From Pseudomonas kairouanensis (GTDB lineage: Bacteria > Pseudomonadota > Gammaproteobacteria > Pseudomonadales > Pseudomonadaceae), in assembly GCF_004682055.1 (NCBI RefSeq), contig NZ_QUZU01000024.1, forward strand, positions 1 to 64,000: a stretch of 64,000 nt of DNA. The letters are read 5' to 3'. Position numbers and translations under genes: made by a program. This document shows, in pieces, positions 53,665 through 62,196 of this stretch (the first letter of the stretch is position 1; the number at the start of each line of letters is the position of its first letter). The notes beneath the pieces are model-generated. The model searched no databases. It saw nothing but the letters and a program-made list of their open reading frames with translations, and was not told the DNA's origin.

Positions 53665-54723
53665 ATGCACAGCTCTACTACTGCAGGATCCGCCTACCCT
53701 CGGGTCGCGATTACGGACGCGCTTCCCGCGATTGCCGGATACGTGCGCCAACAACTGAGCGCAGACGAGGTGGTCATCGACCGCAGCGTACGATTGTCCG
53801 GCGGCGCCATTCAGGAAAACTGGCTGCTCAATGGCCGCATCCGCCGCAGTGACCGGCAGACCAACGCAAGCTGGGTGTTGCGCACCGATTCGGCGTCGTC
53901 GGTGGCGGTGAGCATGAGCCGGGCCGAAGAATTCGCGGTGCTCGCCGCCGTACACGATGCCGGGGTGCGCGTACCCGAGCCGCTGTGGCTGTGCCGGGAC
54001 CGCTCGATCATTGGCCGTGACTTTTTCCTCATGAGCCAGCTGGAAGGCACCGCCAACGGCCACCAACTGACCCGCGACCCGCAGTTGGATCCGCACCGTG
54101 AGGCGCTGTGCCGCACCCTGGGCAGCAACCTGGCGCGCCTGCACCAGATCACCCCGGACCACCCCGACCTGAGCTTTCTGCCGGCGCCGGTTGCCGACCC
54201 GATACAGGCCAGCATCCTTCAATACCGGGCGTTTCTCGACGAGCTGCCCGACAACCACCTGGTGATCGAATGGGGCCTGCGCTGGTGCGAGCTGAACAAG
54301 CCCGCAGCGCTGCCCTCGCGGCTGTTGCACCGTGACTACCGCACGGGTAACTACATGGTCGCCGAGGGTCGCTTGAGTGGGGTGCTCGACTGGGAATTCA
54401 CCGGTTGGGGCGACCCGCGCGAGGACATTGGCTGGTTCACTGCGCGCTGCTGGCGCTTCACTCGCCCGGACCGCGAGGCCGGCGGCGTCGGTGAGTTGGT
54501 GGCCTTTTTGGAAGGCTATGAAACGGTCTCCGGGCTGCGCGTGACCCCACAAGACTTGCGTTACTGGCAACTGATGGCCCACCTGCGCTGGGCCGTGGTG
54601 GCCCTGCAGCAAGTGCAGCGGCATGTCTCCGGCCAGCAGCGCTCCCTGGAACTGGCACTGACCGGCCATCTGCTTCCAGAGCTGGAGCAGGAAATTCTTT
54701 TGTTGAGTGGAGTACGACCATGA
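53665..54723 (+). CDS. lvaA: LvaA-type kinase (aminoglycoside phosphotransferase fold), 4-hydroxyacyl-CoA phosphorylation
   Basis: A 352-aa APH/ACAD10-like kinase. Brenner's motif LLHRDYRTGN gives the catalytic H222-x-D224, and the metal-binding LDWEF aspartate is D242. The family has been shown to phosphorylate 4-hydroxyvaleryl-CoA in P. putida (LvaA with LvaB), so that the acyl-CoA dehydrogenase can remove phosphate. It is not expected to give antibiotic resistance. It overlaps lvaB by 4 bp and has its own sigma-54 promoter. Confidence 0.9.
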   Translation: MHSSTTAGSAYPRVAITDALPAIAGYVRQQLSADEVVIDRSVRLSGGAIQENWLLNGRIRRSDRQTNASWVLRTDSASSVAVSMSRAEEFAVLAAVHDAGVRVPEPLWLCRDRSIIGRDFFLMSQLEGTANGHQLTRDPQLDPHREALCRTLGSNLARLHQITPDHPDLSFLPAPVADPIQASILQYRAFLDELPDNHLVIEWGLRWCELNKPAALPSRLLHRDYRTGNYMVAEGRLSGVLDWEFTGWGDPREDIGWFTARCWRFTRPDREAGGVGELVAFLEGYETVSGLRVTPQDLRYWQLMAHLRWAVVALQQVQRHVSGQQRSLELALTGHLLPELEQEILLLSGVRP

Positions 54724-55094
54724 CTGTCGGTGCACGAGATCTGCTGGACACCGCTCGGGGTGTATTGCTGACCGAGCTGCTGCCCGAACTGGACAAGGGC
54801 CTGCATTACGAAGGCCGCATGATCGCCCGGGCCATGTCCATCGCCGCGCGGGAGATCGATATCGGCGCCGACGTGGAGGCCATCGAAGCCCGTGCGCTGG
54901 CCTCGGTGATGTCCAATCACGGCTTGCTGGAACTGACCCCCATGCACGCGCGCAATCTGCTGGCCGGGTTCATTCGCAATGGGGTTTACGACCCTGTCGA
55001 CTCTACCCGCGAGCAACTGTTGGCGGCGCTGCTGCGTATCACCCAGGCGCGCTTGGCGATCAGCAATCCCAAGGCCATTCGTGATGAGCACTGA
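54720..55094 (+). CDS. lvaB: DUF6285 protein LvaB
   Basis: A 124-aa small helical protein: ARDLLDTARGVLLTELLPEL at the start and NPKAIRDEH at the end. The family is regularly encoded beside APH-type acyl-CoA kinases; in the lva pathway, LvaB is needed with LvaA for phosphorylation of 4-hydroxyvaleryl-CoA. It overlaps lvaA (4 bp) and the histidine phosphatase gene (11 bp), which implies coupled translation. Symbol by synteny. Confidence 0.88.
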   Translation: MTVGARDLLDTARGVLLTELLPELDKGLHYEGRMIARAMSIAAREIDIGADVEAIEARALASVMSNHGLLELTPMHARNLLAGFIRNGVYDPVDSTREQLLAALLRITQARLAISNPKAIRDEH

Positions 55095-55803
55095 GCATTA
55101 CCCGGTGCCACGTCGGCGTCGCTGCTACCTGGTACGCCACGGGCATGTGGACTACTTCGACAGCCATGGCAAACCGCTGGACCCGCGCTCAGTGCGTCTG
55201 TCCGACCGTGGTTCGCATCAGGCCTGGGCGTTGAGCCGCGCGTTGCTGGACACGCCCTTCGACCGCGCGCTGTGCAGTGACTACCCACGGGCGATGCAAA
55301 CCCTGGAGGTGTTGCTGATCGGCCGCGCCATGCCCACCGAAGCCAAGGCCGAGTTGCGGGAAATCCGCGCCGGGCGCTTGCGCGAGATCGCGCCACAAGA
55401 CCTGCACGAACAGGTCGTCGGCGCCTACCGCACGGCCCACGAGACGGATGCGCGCTTTCTGGGCGGTGAGCGCTGGGAGGATTTTCGCCAGCGGGTCCTG
55501 CAGGCGTTCTTTGAACTGGCCGCCGACCCTTCATGGGACACCGCGTTGATCGTCAGCCACGACGCGGTCAACCGCATCCTGCTCAGTTGGGCCACGGGGG
55601 CCGGGCTGGCCGGTATCGCGGCGTTCGAGCAAGACCCGGCGTGCCTGAACATCCTCGATATCGACACCTACGGCGACCAGGTGCAAAACGCCATCCTGCG
55701 CACCGTCAATTTCACCCCGTACAACCCGCAGAAAACAGGGATCCACGACACCGTCATGGAACACCTCTACCGCGGCATTCATTCGGCCGGGCCGCAGGCC
55801 TGA
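55084..55803 (+). CDS. Histidine phosphatase family protein inserted in the lva operon
   Basis: A 239-aa phosphoglycerate-mutase-like enzyme with the catalytic RHG in CYLVRHGHVDYFDS, the YPRAMQTLEVLL arginine, the EIRAGRLREIAP acid region and the second histidine in LIVSHDAVNRILL. All catalytic positions are present, so it should be active. ATG 55084 overlaps lvaB by 11 bp, and lvaC starts 24 bp later. I do not recall such a gene in the P. putida lva operon. A role in removing phosphate from pathway intermediates or side products is inferred only from its position. Confidence 0.9.
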   Translation: MSTEHYPVPRRRRCYLVRHGHVDYFDSHGKPLDPRSVRLSDRGSHQAWALSRALLDTPFDRALCSDYPRAMQTLEVLLIGRAMPTEAKAELREIRAGRLREIAPQDLHEQVVGAYRTAHETDARFLGGERWEDFRQRVLQAFFELAADPSWDTALIVSHDAVNRILLSWATGAGLAGIAAFEQDPACLNILDIDTYGDQVQNAILRTVNFTPYNPQKTGIHDTVMEHLYRGIHSAGPQA

Positions 55804-55827
55804 CCGTTAACCAGAAGGCATTGACCC

Positions 55828-57003
55828 ATGAACTTTGCATTACCCGCAGACCTGATCGCGTTGCAGATGCGTGTGCGCGACTTTATTGCCAACGAAATCG
55901 TTGCGCTGGAGAACGATCCACGCCAGACCGACCACGGGCCCACCGAGGAGCTGCGCAACGAGTTGGTGAACAAGGCCCGCGCCCATGGCTTGCTGACGCC
56001 CCACGCTTCGGTGGAAATGGGCGGGCTGGGCTTGTCCCATATCGCCAAGGCGGTGGTGTTCGAGGAGGCTGCCTACTCGCCCCTCGGGCCGACGGCGCTG
56101 AACATCCATGCCCCCGACGAAGGCAATATCCACCTGCTGGAAGCGGTCGCCACCGACGCCCAGAAGGACCGCTGGCTGCGGCCCATGGTGCAAGGCCACA
56201 TCCGCTCCTGTTTTGCGATGACCGAGCCTGCGCCGGGCGCGGGTTCCGATCCGTCGATGCTCACGACCACGGCGGTACGCGACGGTGATGACTACCTCAT
56301 CAATGGGCATAAATGGCTGATCACCGGTGCGCTGGGCGCCAGCGTGGCGATCATCATGGCGCGCACTGAAGACGACAACGCCACCATGTTCCTCACCGAC
56401 ACCGATCAGCCGGGGTTCATCCTCGAACGCATGATGGATTCGCTGGACACCTGCTTCACCGGTGGCCACGCCGTGCTGCGCTTTGAAAACCTGCGGGTTC
56501 CGGCCGCCAATGTGCTGGGCGAGGTGGGCAAGGGGTTCCGCTACGCCCAGGTGCGCCTGGCGCCCGCGCGGCTGACCCACTGCATGCGCTGGCTGGGCCA
56601 GGCCCGGCGCGCCCATGAGGTGGCGTCGCGTTATGCCACGCAGCGCCAGTCGTTCGGCCAGCGCCTGGGGGATCATCAAGGGGTGGGCTTTATGCTGGCG
56701 GACAATGAAATGGACCTGCTGACCACCCGCCTGACCATCTGGCACTGCGCCTGGGTGCTGGATCAGGGCGGGCGCGGCAATGTGGAGTCAAGCATGGCCA
56801 AGGTCATCAGTTCCGAAGGCATCTGGCGCGTGATTGACCGCAGCGTGCAGGTGCTGGGCGGGCAGGGTGTTACCCGCGAAGCGATTGTCGACCGGATCTT
56901 CCGCGATGCGCGGGGTTTCCGTATTTACGACGGCCCCAACGAAGTGCACCGCATGAGCCTGGCGCGCAAGATCCTCGACCGCGTGGCTGGAGGTGCGCAA
57001 TGA
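55828..57003 (+). CDS. lvaC: Acyl-CoA dehydrogenase LvaC
   Basis: A 391-aa ACAD-fold flavoprotein, with CFAMTEPAPGAGSDPSM and the HKWLITGALGASVAIIMART substrate/FAD region, and a C-terminal VLGGQGVTREAIVDRIFRDA-type segment. In the lva pathway this enzyme converts 4-phosphovaleryl-CoA toward pentenoyl-CoA and then 3-hydroxyvaleryl-CoA. Sequence relatives are the ACAD10/11 dehydrogenases. It overlaps lvaD by 4 bp. Confidence 0.9.
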   Translation: MNFALPADLIALQMRVRDFIANEIVALENDPRQTDHGPTEELRNELVNKARAHGLLTPHASVEMGGLGLSHIAKAVVFEEAAYSPLGPTALNIHAPDEGNIHLLEAVATDAQKDRWLRPMVQGHIRSCFAMTEPAPGAGSDPSMLTTTAVRDGDDYLINGHKWLITGALGASVAIIMARTEDDNATMFLTDTDQPGFILERMMDSLDTCFTGGHAVLRFENLRVPAANVLGEVGKGFRYAQVRLAPARLTHCMRWLGQARRAHEVASRYATQRQSFGQRLGDHQGVGFMLADNEMDLLTTRLTIWHCAWVLDQGGRGNVESSMAKVISSEGIWRVIDRSVQVLGGQGVTREAIVDRIFRDARGFRIYDGPNEVHRMSLARKILDRVAGGAQ

Positions 57004-57779
57004 ACGACTTTGTCAGCCAGTTGTTCGACCTGCGGCGGCGGCGGGTCTTGGTCACCGGTGCGTCCAGCGGCCTGGGACGGCATTTCGCTCGCACCCTGGC
57101 GGCAGCCGGTGCCCGTGTTGCGGTGGCGGCACGGCGTATCGATCGCCTGGATGACCTGGTGGGGGAGCTCAACAGCGCCGGGCAGGAGGCCAGGGCCTAT
57201 GCGCTGGACGTGACTTCGCGTGAGTCGATCATTGCCTGCCTGGACCAGGTGGAGGCGGACTTCGGTGGGCTGGATATCCTGGTCAACAACGCCGGTGTCA
57301 GTGATACCCGGCGCTTGCTGGACTATGACGACCAGGCCTGGCAGAGCATTGTGGACACCAATTTGAAGGGCGCCTGGATGATGGCGCAAGAGTCCGCGCG
57401 ACGCATGATCGAAGCGGGCAGGGGCGGTAGCCTGATCAACGTCACCTCGATTCTGGCCAATCGTGTGGGTGGCGGTGTCGGGCCGTACAGTGCGGCGAAG
57501 GCCGGCCTGAGCCACCTGACCCGCTCAATGGCGCTTGAGCTGGCGCGCTATGGGATCCGCGTGAACTCGTTGGCGCCGGGCTACATCGCGACCGAAATCA
57601 ATGATGGGTTCTTGACCAGCGAAGCCGGTGAGCGTTTGCGTTCACGCATTCCTACACGGCGTTTCTGCTCCAGCGAAGACTTGGACGGTGGCTTGCTGTT
57701 GCTGGCGTCAGAGGCGGGGCGTGGCATGACCGGTGCCGAGGTGGTGGTGGACGGCGGGCATTCGTGGTCCGGCTTGTAA
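57000..57779 (+). CDS. lvaD: Short-chain dehydrogenase LvaD (levulinyl-CoA reductase)
   Basis: A 259-aa classical SDR. The cofactor motif is TGASSGLG (near residue 20), NNAG lies at about 97-100, and the catalytic Y163-x-x-x-K167 in GPYSAAKAG is intact. In the lva pathway it reduces the 4-keto group of levulinyl-CoA to 4-hydroxyvaleryl-CoA. Last gene of the lvaA-lvaB-phosphatase-lvaC-lvaD unit, followed by a strong hairpin. Confidence 0.9.
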   Translation: MNDFVSQLFDLRRRRVLVTGASSGLGRHFARTLAAAGARVAVAARRIDRLDDLVGELNSAGQEARAYALDVTSRESIIACLDQVEADFGGLDILVNNAGVSDTRRLLDYDDQAWQSIVDTNLKGAWMMAQESARRMIEAGRGGSLINVTSILANRVGGGVGPYSAAKAGLSHLTRSMALELARYGIRVNSLAPGYIATEINDGFLTSEAGERLRSRIPTRRFCSSEDLDGGLLLLASEAGRGMTGAEVVVDGGHSWSGL

Positions 57780-57782
57780 AGC

Positions 57783-57812
57783 GGCGGCAGCGTCCGAGAG
57801 GGCGCTGCCGCC
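57783..57812. terminator. Bidirectional hairpin between lvaD and the quinone oxidoreductase gene
   Basis: GGCGGCAGCG (57783-57792) pairs with CGCTGCCGCC (57803-57812); it lies in the 47-bp gap of two convergent genes. Confidence 0.7.
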
Positions 57813-57826
57813 GGCAAGCCCGGCGT

Positions 57827-58834
57827 TTACACCAGGGTCAGTACCACTTTGCCGATGTGCTGGCCAGACTCCATCAACTCATGGGCCTGGGCCGCCTCGG
57901 ACAAGGGGTAGGTTTCGTAGATCAGCGGGCTGACCTCGCCACGGCGAATCAATGGCCAGACCTTGGACTTGAGCTCGGCGAGAATGCCGGCCTTGTCGTC
58001 GGCAGTACGCGAACGCAAGGTGGAACCGATGTGGGTCAGGCGTTTGACCAGCATCGGGAACAGGTCCACCTGGGTGGCAAGGCCTTTGACCACGCCAATC
58101 TGCACGACGCGACCATTCATGGCGGCGGCCTGGAAGTTTCGCGACACGTAGTCGCCGGCAATGATATCGACGATCACGTCCACGCCTTGCTGGTCGGTGT
58201 TCTGCAGCACAACGTCGACAAAGTCATCGTCGTTGAAGTTGATCGCCACGTCCGCTCCCAGGTCCAGGCTGGCGGCCTGTTGCTCGGCACTGGCGACGGT
58301 GGTGAAGATCTTCGAGGCGCCCAGGGCCTTGGCCAACATGGTCGCAGTGGTACCGATACCGGATGCGCCACCGTGGATCAGCACCGATTCACCGGCCTGG
58401 AAGCGGCCCCGCTGGAACAGATTGACCCACACCGTCATGAAGGTTTCCGGCAGGGCAGCGGCTTCGATCATCGACAGCCCCTTGGGTACATGCAGGGTAG
58501 TGCGTTCATCGGACACGGCATATTGGGCGTAGCCGCCGCCAGGGACCAGCGCGATCACCAGGTCCCCTACGGTGAACCGGCTGACTTCGCTGCCGACCTG
58601 CACCACCTCGCCGGAGATTTCCAGCCCAGGAATATCCGAAGCGCCGGGTGGTGGGTCGTACAGGCCCTTGCGCTGCAGCAGGTCGGGGCCGTTGACGCCA
58701 GCGGCGTGCACCCGGATCAACACTTCGCGGTCGGAGGGCGTCGGTACGGCCCGTGTGACCGGCTGCAACACATCGGGAGCGCCGGGGCGAGTGATTTCAA
58801 TTGCCGTCATTTCGGCGGGGGAACTAGTACTCAT
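57827..58834 (-). CDS. NAD(P)H:quinone oxidoreductase, zinc-less MDR family (PIG3-like)
   Basis: A 335-aa medium-chain reductase without zinc ligands. The cofactor motif is GGASGIGTTATMLAKALG; other landmarks are VNGPDLLQRKGLYDPPPGAS and PGLEISGEVVQVG. This is the quinone reductase/PIG3 (TP53I3-like) branch, which reduces quinones or enones. Start ATG 58834 has AGGG 8 nt upstream; ATG 58810 is an alternative. It is divergent from a LysR gene 129 bp away, its probable regulator. Confidence 0.9.
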   Translation of the reverse strand: MSTSSPAEMTAIEITRPGAPDVLQPVTRAVPTPSDREVLIRVHAAGVNGPDLLQRKGLYDPPPGASDIPGLEISGEVVQVGSEVSRFTVGDLVIALVPGGGYAQYAVSDERTTLHVPKGLSMIEAAALPETFMTVWVNLFQRGRFQAGESVLIHGGASGIGTTATMLAKALGASKIFTTVASAEQQAASLDLGADVAINFNDDDFVDVVLQNTDQQGVDVIVDIIAGDYVSRNFQAAAMNGRVVQIGVVKGLATQVDLFPMLVKRLTHIGSTLRSRTADDKAGILAELKSKVWPLIRRGEVSPLIYETYPLSEAAQAHELMESGQHIGKVVLTLV

Positions 58835-58963
58835 GAGAAAACCCTGTTTGACGTAGACGGAGGCGGTTATGGCCTCTGTCGCCAATCTACTGGAGTGCGC
58901 CGTGTGCAATGCGCTGCGATTTCGCGATGCCCTGTTGCAGGAATTGTTCGAGGAAAACCGTCG

Positions 58964-59848
58964 ATGAATTGGGATGATGCCCGCGTGTTGCTGGCCTTGG
59001 GACGCGAACACACGTTGCGCAAGGCCGGGCGCATATTGCGCCTGGACCAGGCCACCGTTGGCCGCCGGATTGCCGCCATGGAGGGGGCGCTTGGCTCCAC
59101 GTTGTTCCTGCGAACCTCGGGTGGCTTTCAACTGACTGAAATTGGCCAGGCGGCCCTGCAAGCTGCCGAAAAAATGGAGCAAGCGGCCCTGGAATTGAGT
59201 CGCCGTGTACGCGGAGCGGATGATGAGTTTTCTGGTGAGGTGCGCATCTCCACCACCGACTCATTGGCGTTCGACTATGTGATCCCGGCGCTCAAGCAAC
59301 TGCGCGTGACCCACCCGGACATTCATGTGTTGCTCGATAGCAGCTCGGAAATGGTCAACCTTTCACAGCGTGAAGCCGACATCGCCATCCGCAACCAGCG
59401 CCCGGAAAACCCCGACCTGATCTTGCGCAAATTGGCGCAATGGCCGATGGGGCTGTTCGCCTCGCCAGGCTACCTGGCGCGCAAGGGCACACCGTTGGAG
59501 TGCGAAGGCCTCAAGGGGCATGACGTGGTCATGTATGAGCCCTACTGGCGCGGGCGTGAAGTACCGACCCTGGTGGATGAAACCATGGACGGCGGCACGG
59601 TGGTGTTGGCCGTGACATCGAGCATGACGGTGCGGCGCGCGGTTGCCGAGGGCCTGGGCATCGGCGAGCTGCCCATCGATGCGGGGCAGCGGGACGCACT
59701 CACACGGGTTTGGCCGACACGGGAGCGTCACCATCCTTATGAGGTGTGGATGGTGACGCACAAGGATTTACGCCACACCGCGCGACTGCGCGTGGTGATC
59801 AACCATCTTGCCGCTTCCTTTGCGGCGACCCGATTGGACCGATCCTGA
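58964..59848 (+). CDS. LysR-family transcriptional regulator (first of tandem pair)
   Basis: A 294-aa regulator with a winged helix-turn-helix at residues 1-60 (MNWDDARVLLALGREHTLRKAG) and a LysR substrate domain. AGGA lies about 9 nt before ATG 58964. It is divergent from the quinone oxidoreductase gene. Its TGA stop overlaps the ATG of a second LysR gene, an uncommon direct coupling of two LysR regulators. Confidence 0.9.
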   Translation: MNWDDARVLLALGREHTLRKAGRILRLDQATVGRRIAAMEGALGSTLFLRTSGGFQLTEIGQAALQAAEKMEQAALELSRRVRGADDEFSGEVRISTTDSLAFDYVIPALKQLRVTHPDIHVLLDSSSEMVNLSQREADIAIRNQRPENPDLILRKLAQWPMGLFASPGYLARKGTPLECEGLKGHDVVMYEPYWRGREVPTLVDETMDGGTVVLAVTSSMTVRRAVAEGLGIGELPIDAGQRDALTRVWPTRERHHPYEVWMVTHKDLRHTARLRVVINHLAASFAATRLDRS

Positions 59849-60798
59849 TGCTCGTCTACAAAAAGGCTGGAGTTGACGTATTTCACTCGATGCAGACCTT
59901 TGTCCGAGTGACGGAACTGGGCAGTTTCACCAGCGCTGCCGAGTCCCTGGGGTACTCGGTGACGCATGTTTCACGCAGCGTTTCCGAGCTTGAGGCGCAC
60001 CTCAAAGCCAAGCTGCTGAACCGCACCACCCGCAGACTGGCCCTCACCGAGGTAGGGGCCCGCTACCTGCAACATTGCAAATCGATCCTGGAAAGCCTTG
60101 CCCTGGCCGAGCTTGAAGCGTCCGGCGCGCAAACCCAGGTGTTCGGCAAGTTACGCATGCATGCGCCCAACGGTGTCGGGCAGTTCCATATCATTGCGTT
60201 GGTGGCCCAGTACCTCAAGCTGCACCCAGACGTGGATTTCGAACTGACCTTGTCACAGGTCTCTCCTGACCTTCTGGGCGAGGGGTATGACCTGATGATC
60301 ACGGCGGACAGCAAGATCGAAAGCTCAGGGTTCTTTGCCCAGACCCTGGGCACCACCTACAGCGTGTTCTGCATGGGCCTGGAGTACTTGAAGACCGCCG
60401 GTGCGCCGGCCACATTGGCCGAGCTGGCCGGGCATGACTACCTGGCGCTGCATGACCCGTCCTTTCCCAAAGGCCCGGAGATAGAAGGGGTGGACCTGGA
60501 CGGCATGATGCCCATGCGCCAACGGCTGACGGTCAACGTCGCAGACTCCGTGGCGCAAGCGGCCAGGCAAAACATGGGGATCTGCCTGGTGCCCGGCTAC
60601 GTGGCGGCAGACGCGATCCGAAGGCGGGAGTTGGTCAGGGTACTGACCAACATCACCGCCAACCGGCGCGACATCTCGGTGATCTACCCCTCGCGTCAGT
60701 TCCAGGACGCCAAGATCCGCACCTGGATCGAGTTCCTCAAGGCCAACCTGCCGAAACGGTTGGAGGAGGACGATCGTTTTCTGACGGGCAGGCAATAG
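59848..60798 (+). CDS. LysR-family transcriptional regulator (second of tandem pair)
   Basis: A 316-aa regulator. The helix-turn-helix region lies at about 15-75 (MQTFVRVTELGSFTSAAESLG), followed by an effector domain of the CrgA-like group. ATG 59848 overlaps the preceding stop (TGATG), suggesting translational coupling; ATG 59890 would give the more typical LysR N-terminus. It converges on the MFS transporter gene. Confidence 0.88.
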   Translation: MLVYKKAGVDVFHSMQTFVRVTELGSFTSAAESLGYSVTHVSRSVSELEAHLKAKLLNRTTRRLALTEVGARYLQHCKSILESLALAELEASGAQTQVFGKLRMHAPNGVGQFHIIALVAQYLKLHPDVDFELTLSQVSPDLLGEGYDLMITADSKIESSGFFAQTLGTTYSVFCMGLEYLKTAGAPATLAELAGHDYLALHDPSFPKGPEIEGVDLDGMMPMRQRLTVNVADSVAQAARQNMGICLVPGYVAADAIRRRELVRVLTNITANRRDISVIYPSRQFQDAKIRTWIEFLKANLPKRLEEDDRFLTGRQ

Positions 60799-60831
60799 TC
60801 ACCGCGAGCGCATACCTGGATGCAGAAGGCC

Positions 60832-62154
60832 TCAGCGGCGTACCTTCACCCAAGCCATCAGCACTGCCGAAGACAGAACACCCACCGTCATGAAGATGTA
60901 GGCCGCGCCAGGGTTTCCGGTAAGACCTATGAGGTGGCCTACGATCCACGAGCCCGCGAACGCGCCTAATGCTCCACACGCGTTGATCAAGCCAATCGCA
61001 CCGCCAAACACATTGGACGGCAGGATTTCCGGGATCAGCGCAAAGAAGGGGCCATAAGGTGCGTACAGCGCAGCCGCAGCGAGGGTGAGCAAAGCGAACG
61101 AAAGCCAGAAATGACTCGCCCCCAACAGGTAAGAGCAGAAGAAAGCCAGCGCGCCCAGTGCCAACAGCGGCCACACGAAATGCTTGCGTTGTTGAGACTT
61201 GTCCGACGCCCAGGACACGGCCAGCATGGCGGTGACAGCCGCGACGTAAGGCACGGCGCTGAGCCAGCCGACAGTGACGATATCCGCTGCAGCCGCCTGT
61301 TTTATGATGCTTGGCAGCCACATGATGAAACCGTACACACCGATACTCCACAGCGCATGCACGCAGCACAGCTGGATCACGACGGGGCTGGTGAACGCCT
61401 GGCGATAATTGCGCACCACCGCCATGCCTTTTTGCTCATCGGCCAATGTGGCCGCCAGCTGGTTTTTTTCCTGCTGGGTCAGCCAATCGACCTGATCGGG
61501 TTTGTCCCGAGCCAGGCGCCACCAGATAAACGCCCACAGGATCGCCGGGGCGCCTTCGATCACGAACATTTCCCGCCAGCCCCATGCCTGGATCAAGTAC
61601 CCCGAGAGCACGGACATCCACAGCACGGTCACGGGGTTGCCCAGCACCAGAAAGGTATTGGCGCGCGAACGTTCCTTGCGTGTAAACCAGTTACTGATGA
61701 AGATCAGCATCGCCGGCATCACGGCGGCCTCGACAACGCCCAGCGTCAGCCGGATGACCATCAGCATCGGAATATTGGTCACCAGTCCCGTGGCCATCGC
61801 GCAGCCACCCCAGAGGATTAAGCTCCAGAACACCAGCTTTCGTACGCTGTATTTCTGCGCGTAGATGGCACCCGGCACCTGGAAGAAGAAGTAACCCAGA
61901 AAGAACAGCGCCCCGATCAGCGAGGACATGCTTTTGGTGATGCCCAGATCCTGCTCGATGCCGGCGGCGCTGGCGAATCCGTAGTTTGCCCGGTCCAGAT
62001 AGGCCAGGCTGTAGGTGATGAAAATCAGCGGGATCAAATACAGCCAGCGCTTGGACGCAAAGCCTTTGGCGCGGGCGCCTCGTTGGCTGTTGGTGTTGCC
62101 ACCGGGGGTGTCAGATTCAACCCGCGGCAGTAATTGCTCTGTGCGATTGCTCAT
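60832..62154 (-). CDS. MFS transporter, anion:cation symporter (ACS) family
   Basis: A 440-aa permease with 12 membrane segments and the ACS-type signature LAYLDRANYGFASA in TM1, with a large central loop (about 205-240). Relatives carry phthalate, tartrate, glucarate or ketogluconate-like organic acids. It is encoded 42 bp downstream of an IdnO-like dehydrogenase on the same strand, so uptake of a sugar acid is the likely job. Confidence 0.9.
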   Translation of the reverse strand: MSNRTEQLLPRVESDTPGGNTNSQRGARAKGFASKRWLYLIPLIFITYSLAYLDRANYGFASAAGIEQDLGITKSMSSLIGALFFLGYFFFQVPGAIYAQKYSVRKLVFWSLILWGGCAMATGLVTNIPMLMVIRLTLGVVEAAVMPAMLIFISNWFTRKERSRANTFLVLGNPVTVLWMSVLSGYLIQAWGWREMFVIEGAPAILWAFIWWRLARDKPDQVDWLTQQEKNQLAATLADEQKGMAVVRNYRQAFTSPVVIQLCCVHALWSIGVYGFIMWLPSIIKQAAAADIVTVGWLSAVPYVAAVTAMLAVSWASDKSQQRKHFVWPLLALGALAFFCSYLLGASHFWLSFALLTLAAAALYAPYGPFFALIPEILPSNVFGGAIGLINACGALGAFAGSWIVGHLIGLTGNPGAAYIFMTVGVLSSAVLMAWVKVRR

Positions 62155-62196
62155 GGGGGTTTCCCTATTGTTGTTCTAGTGGTGCTGGTGCTTTGT

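Noticed and set aside
53665..54723. Aminoglycoside resistance gene
   Set aside because: The APH fold is present, but the operon context (DUF6285, acyl-CoA dehydrogenase, SDR, sigma-54 control) fits an acyl-CoA kinase of the lva/ACAD10 type.
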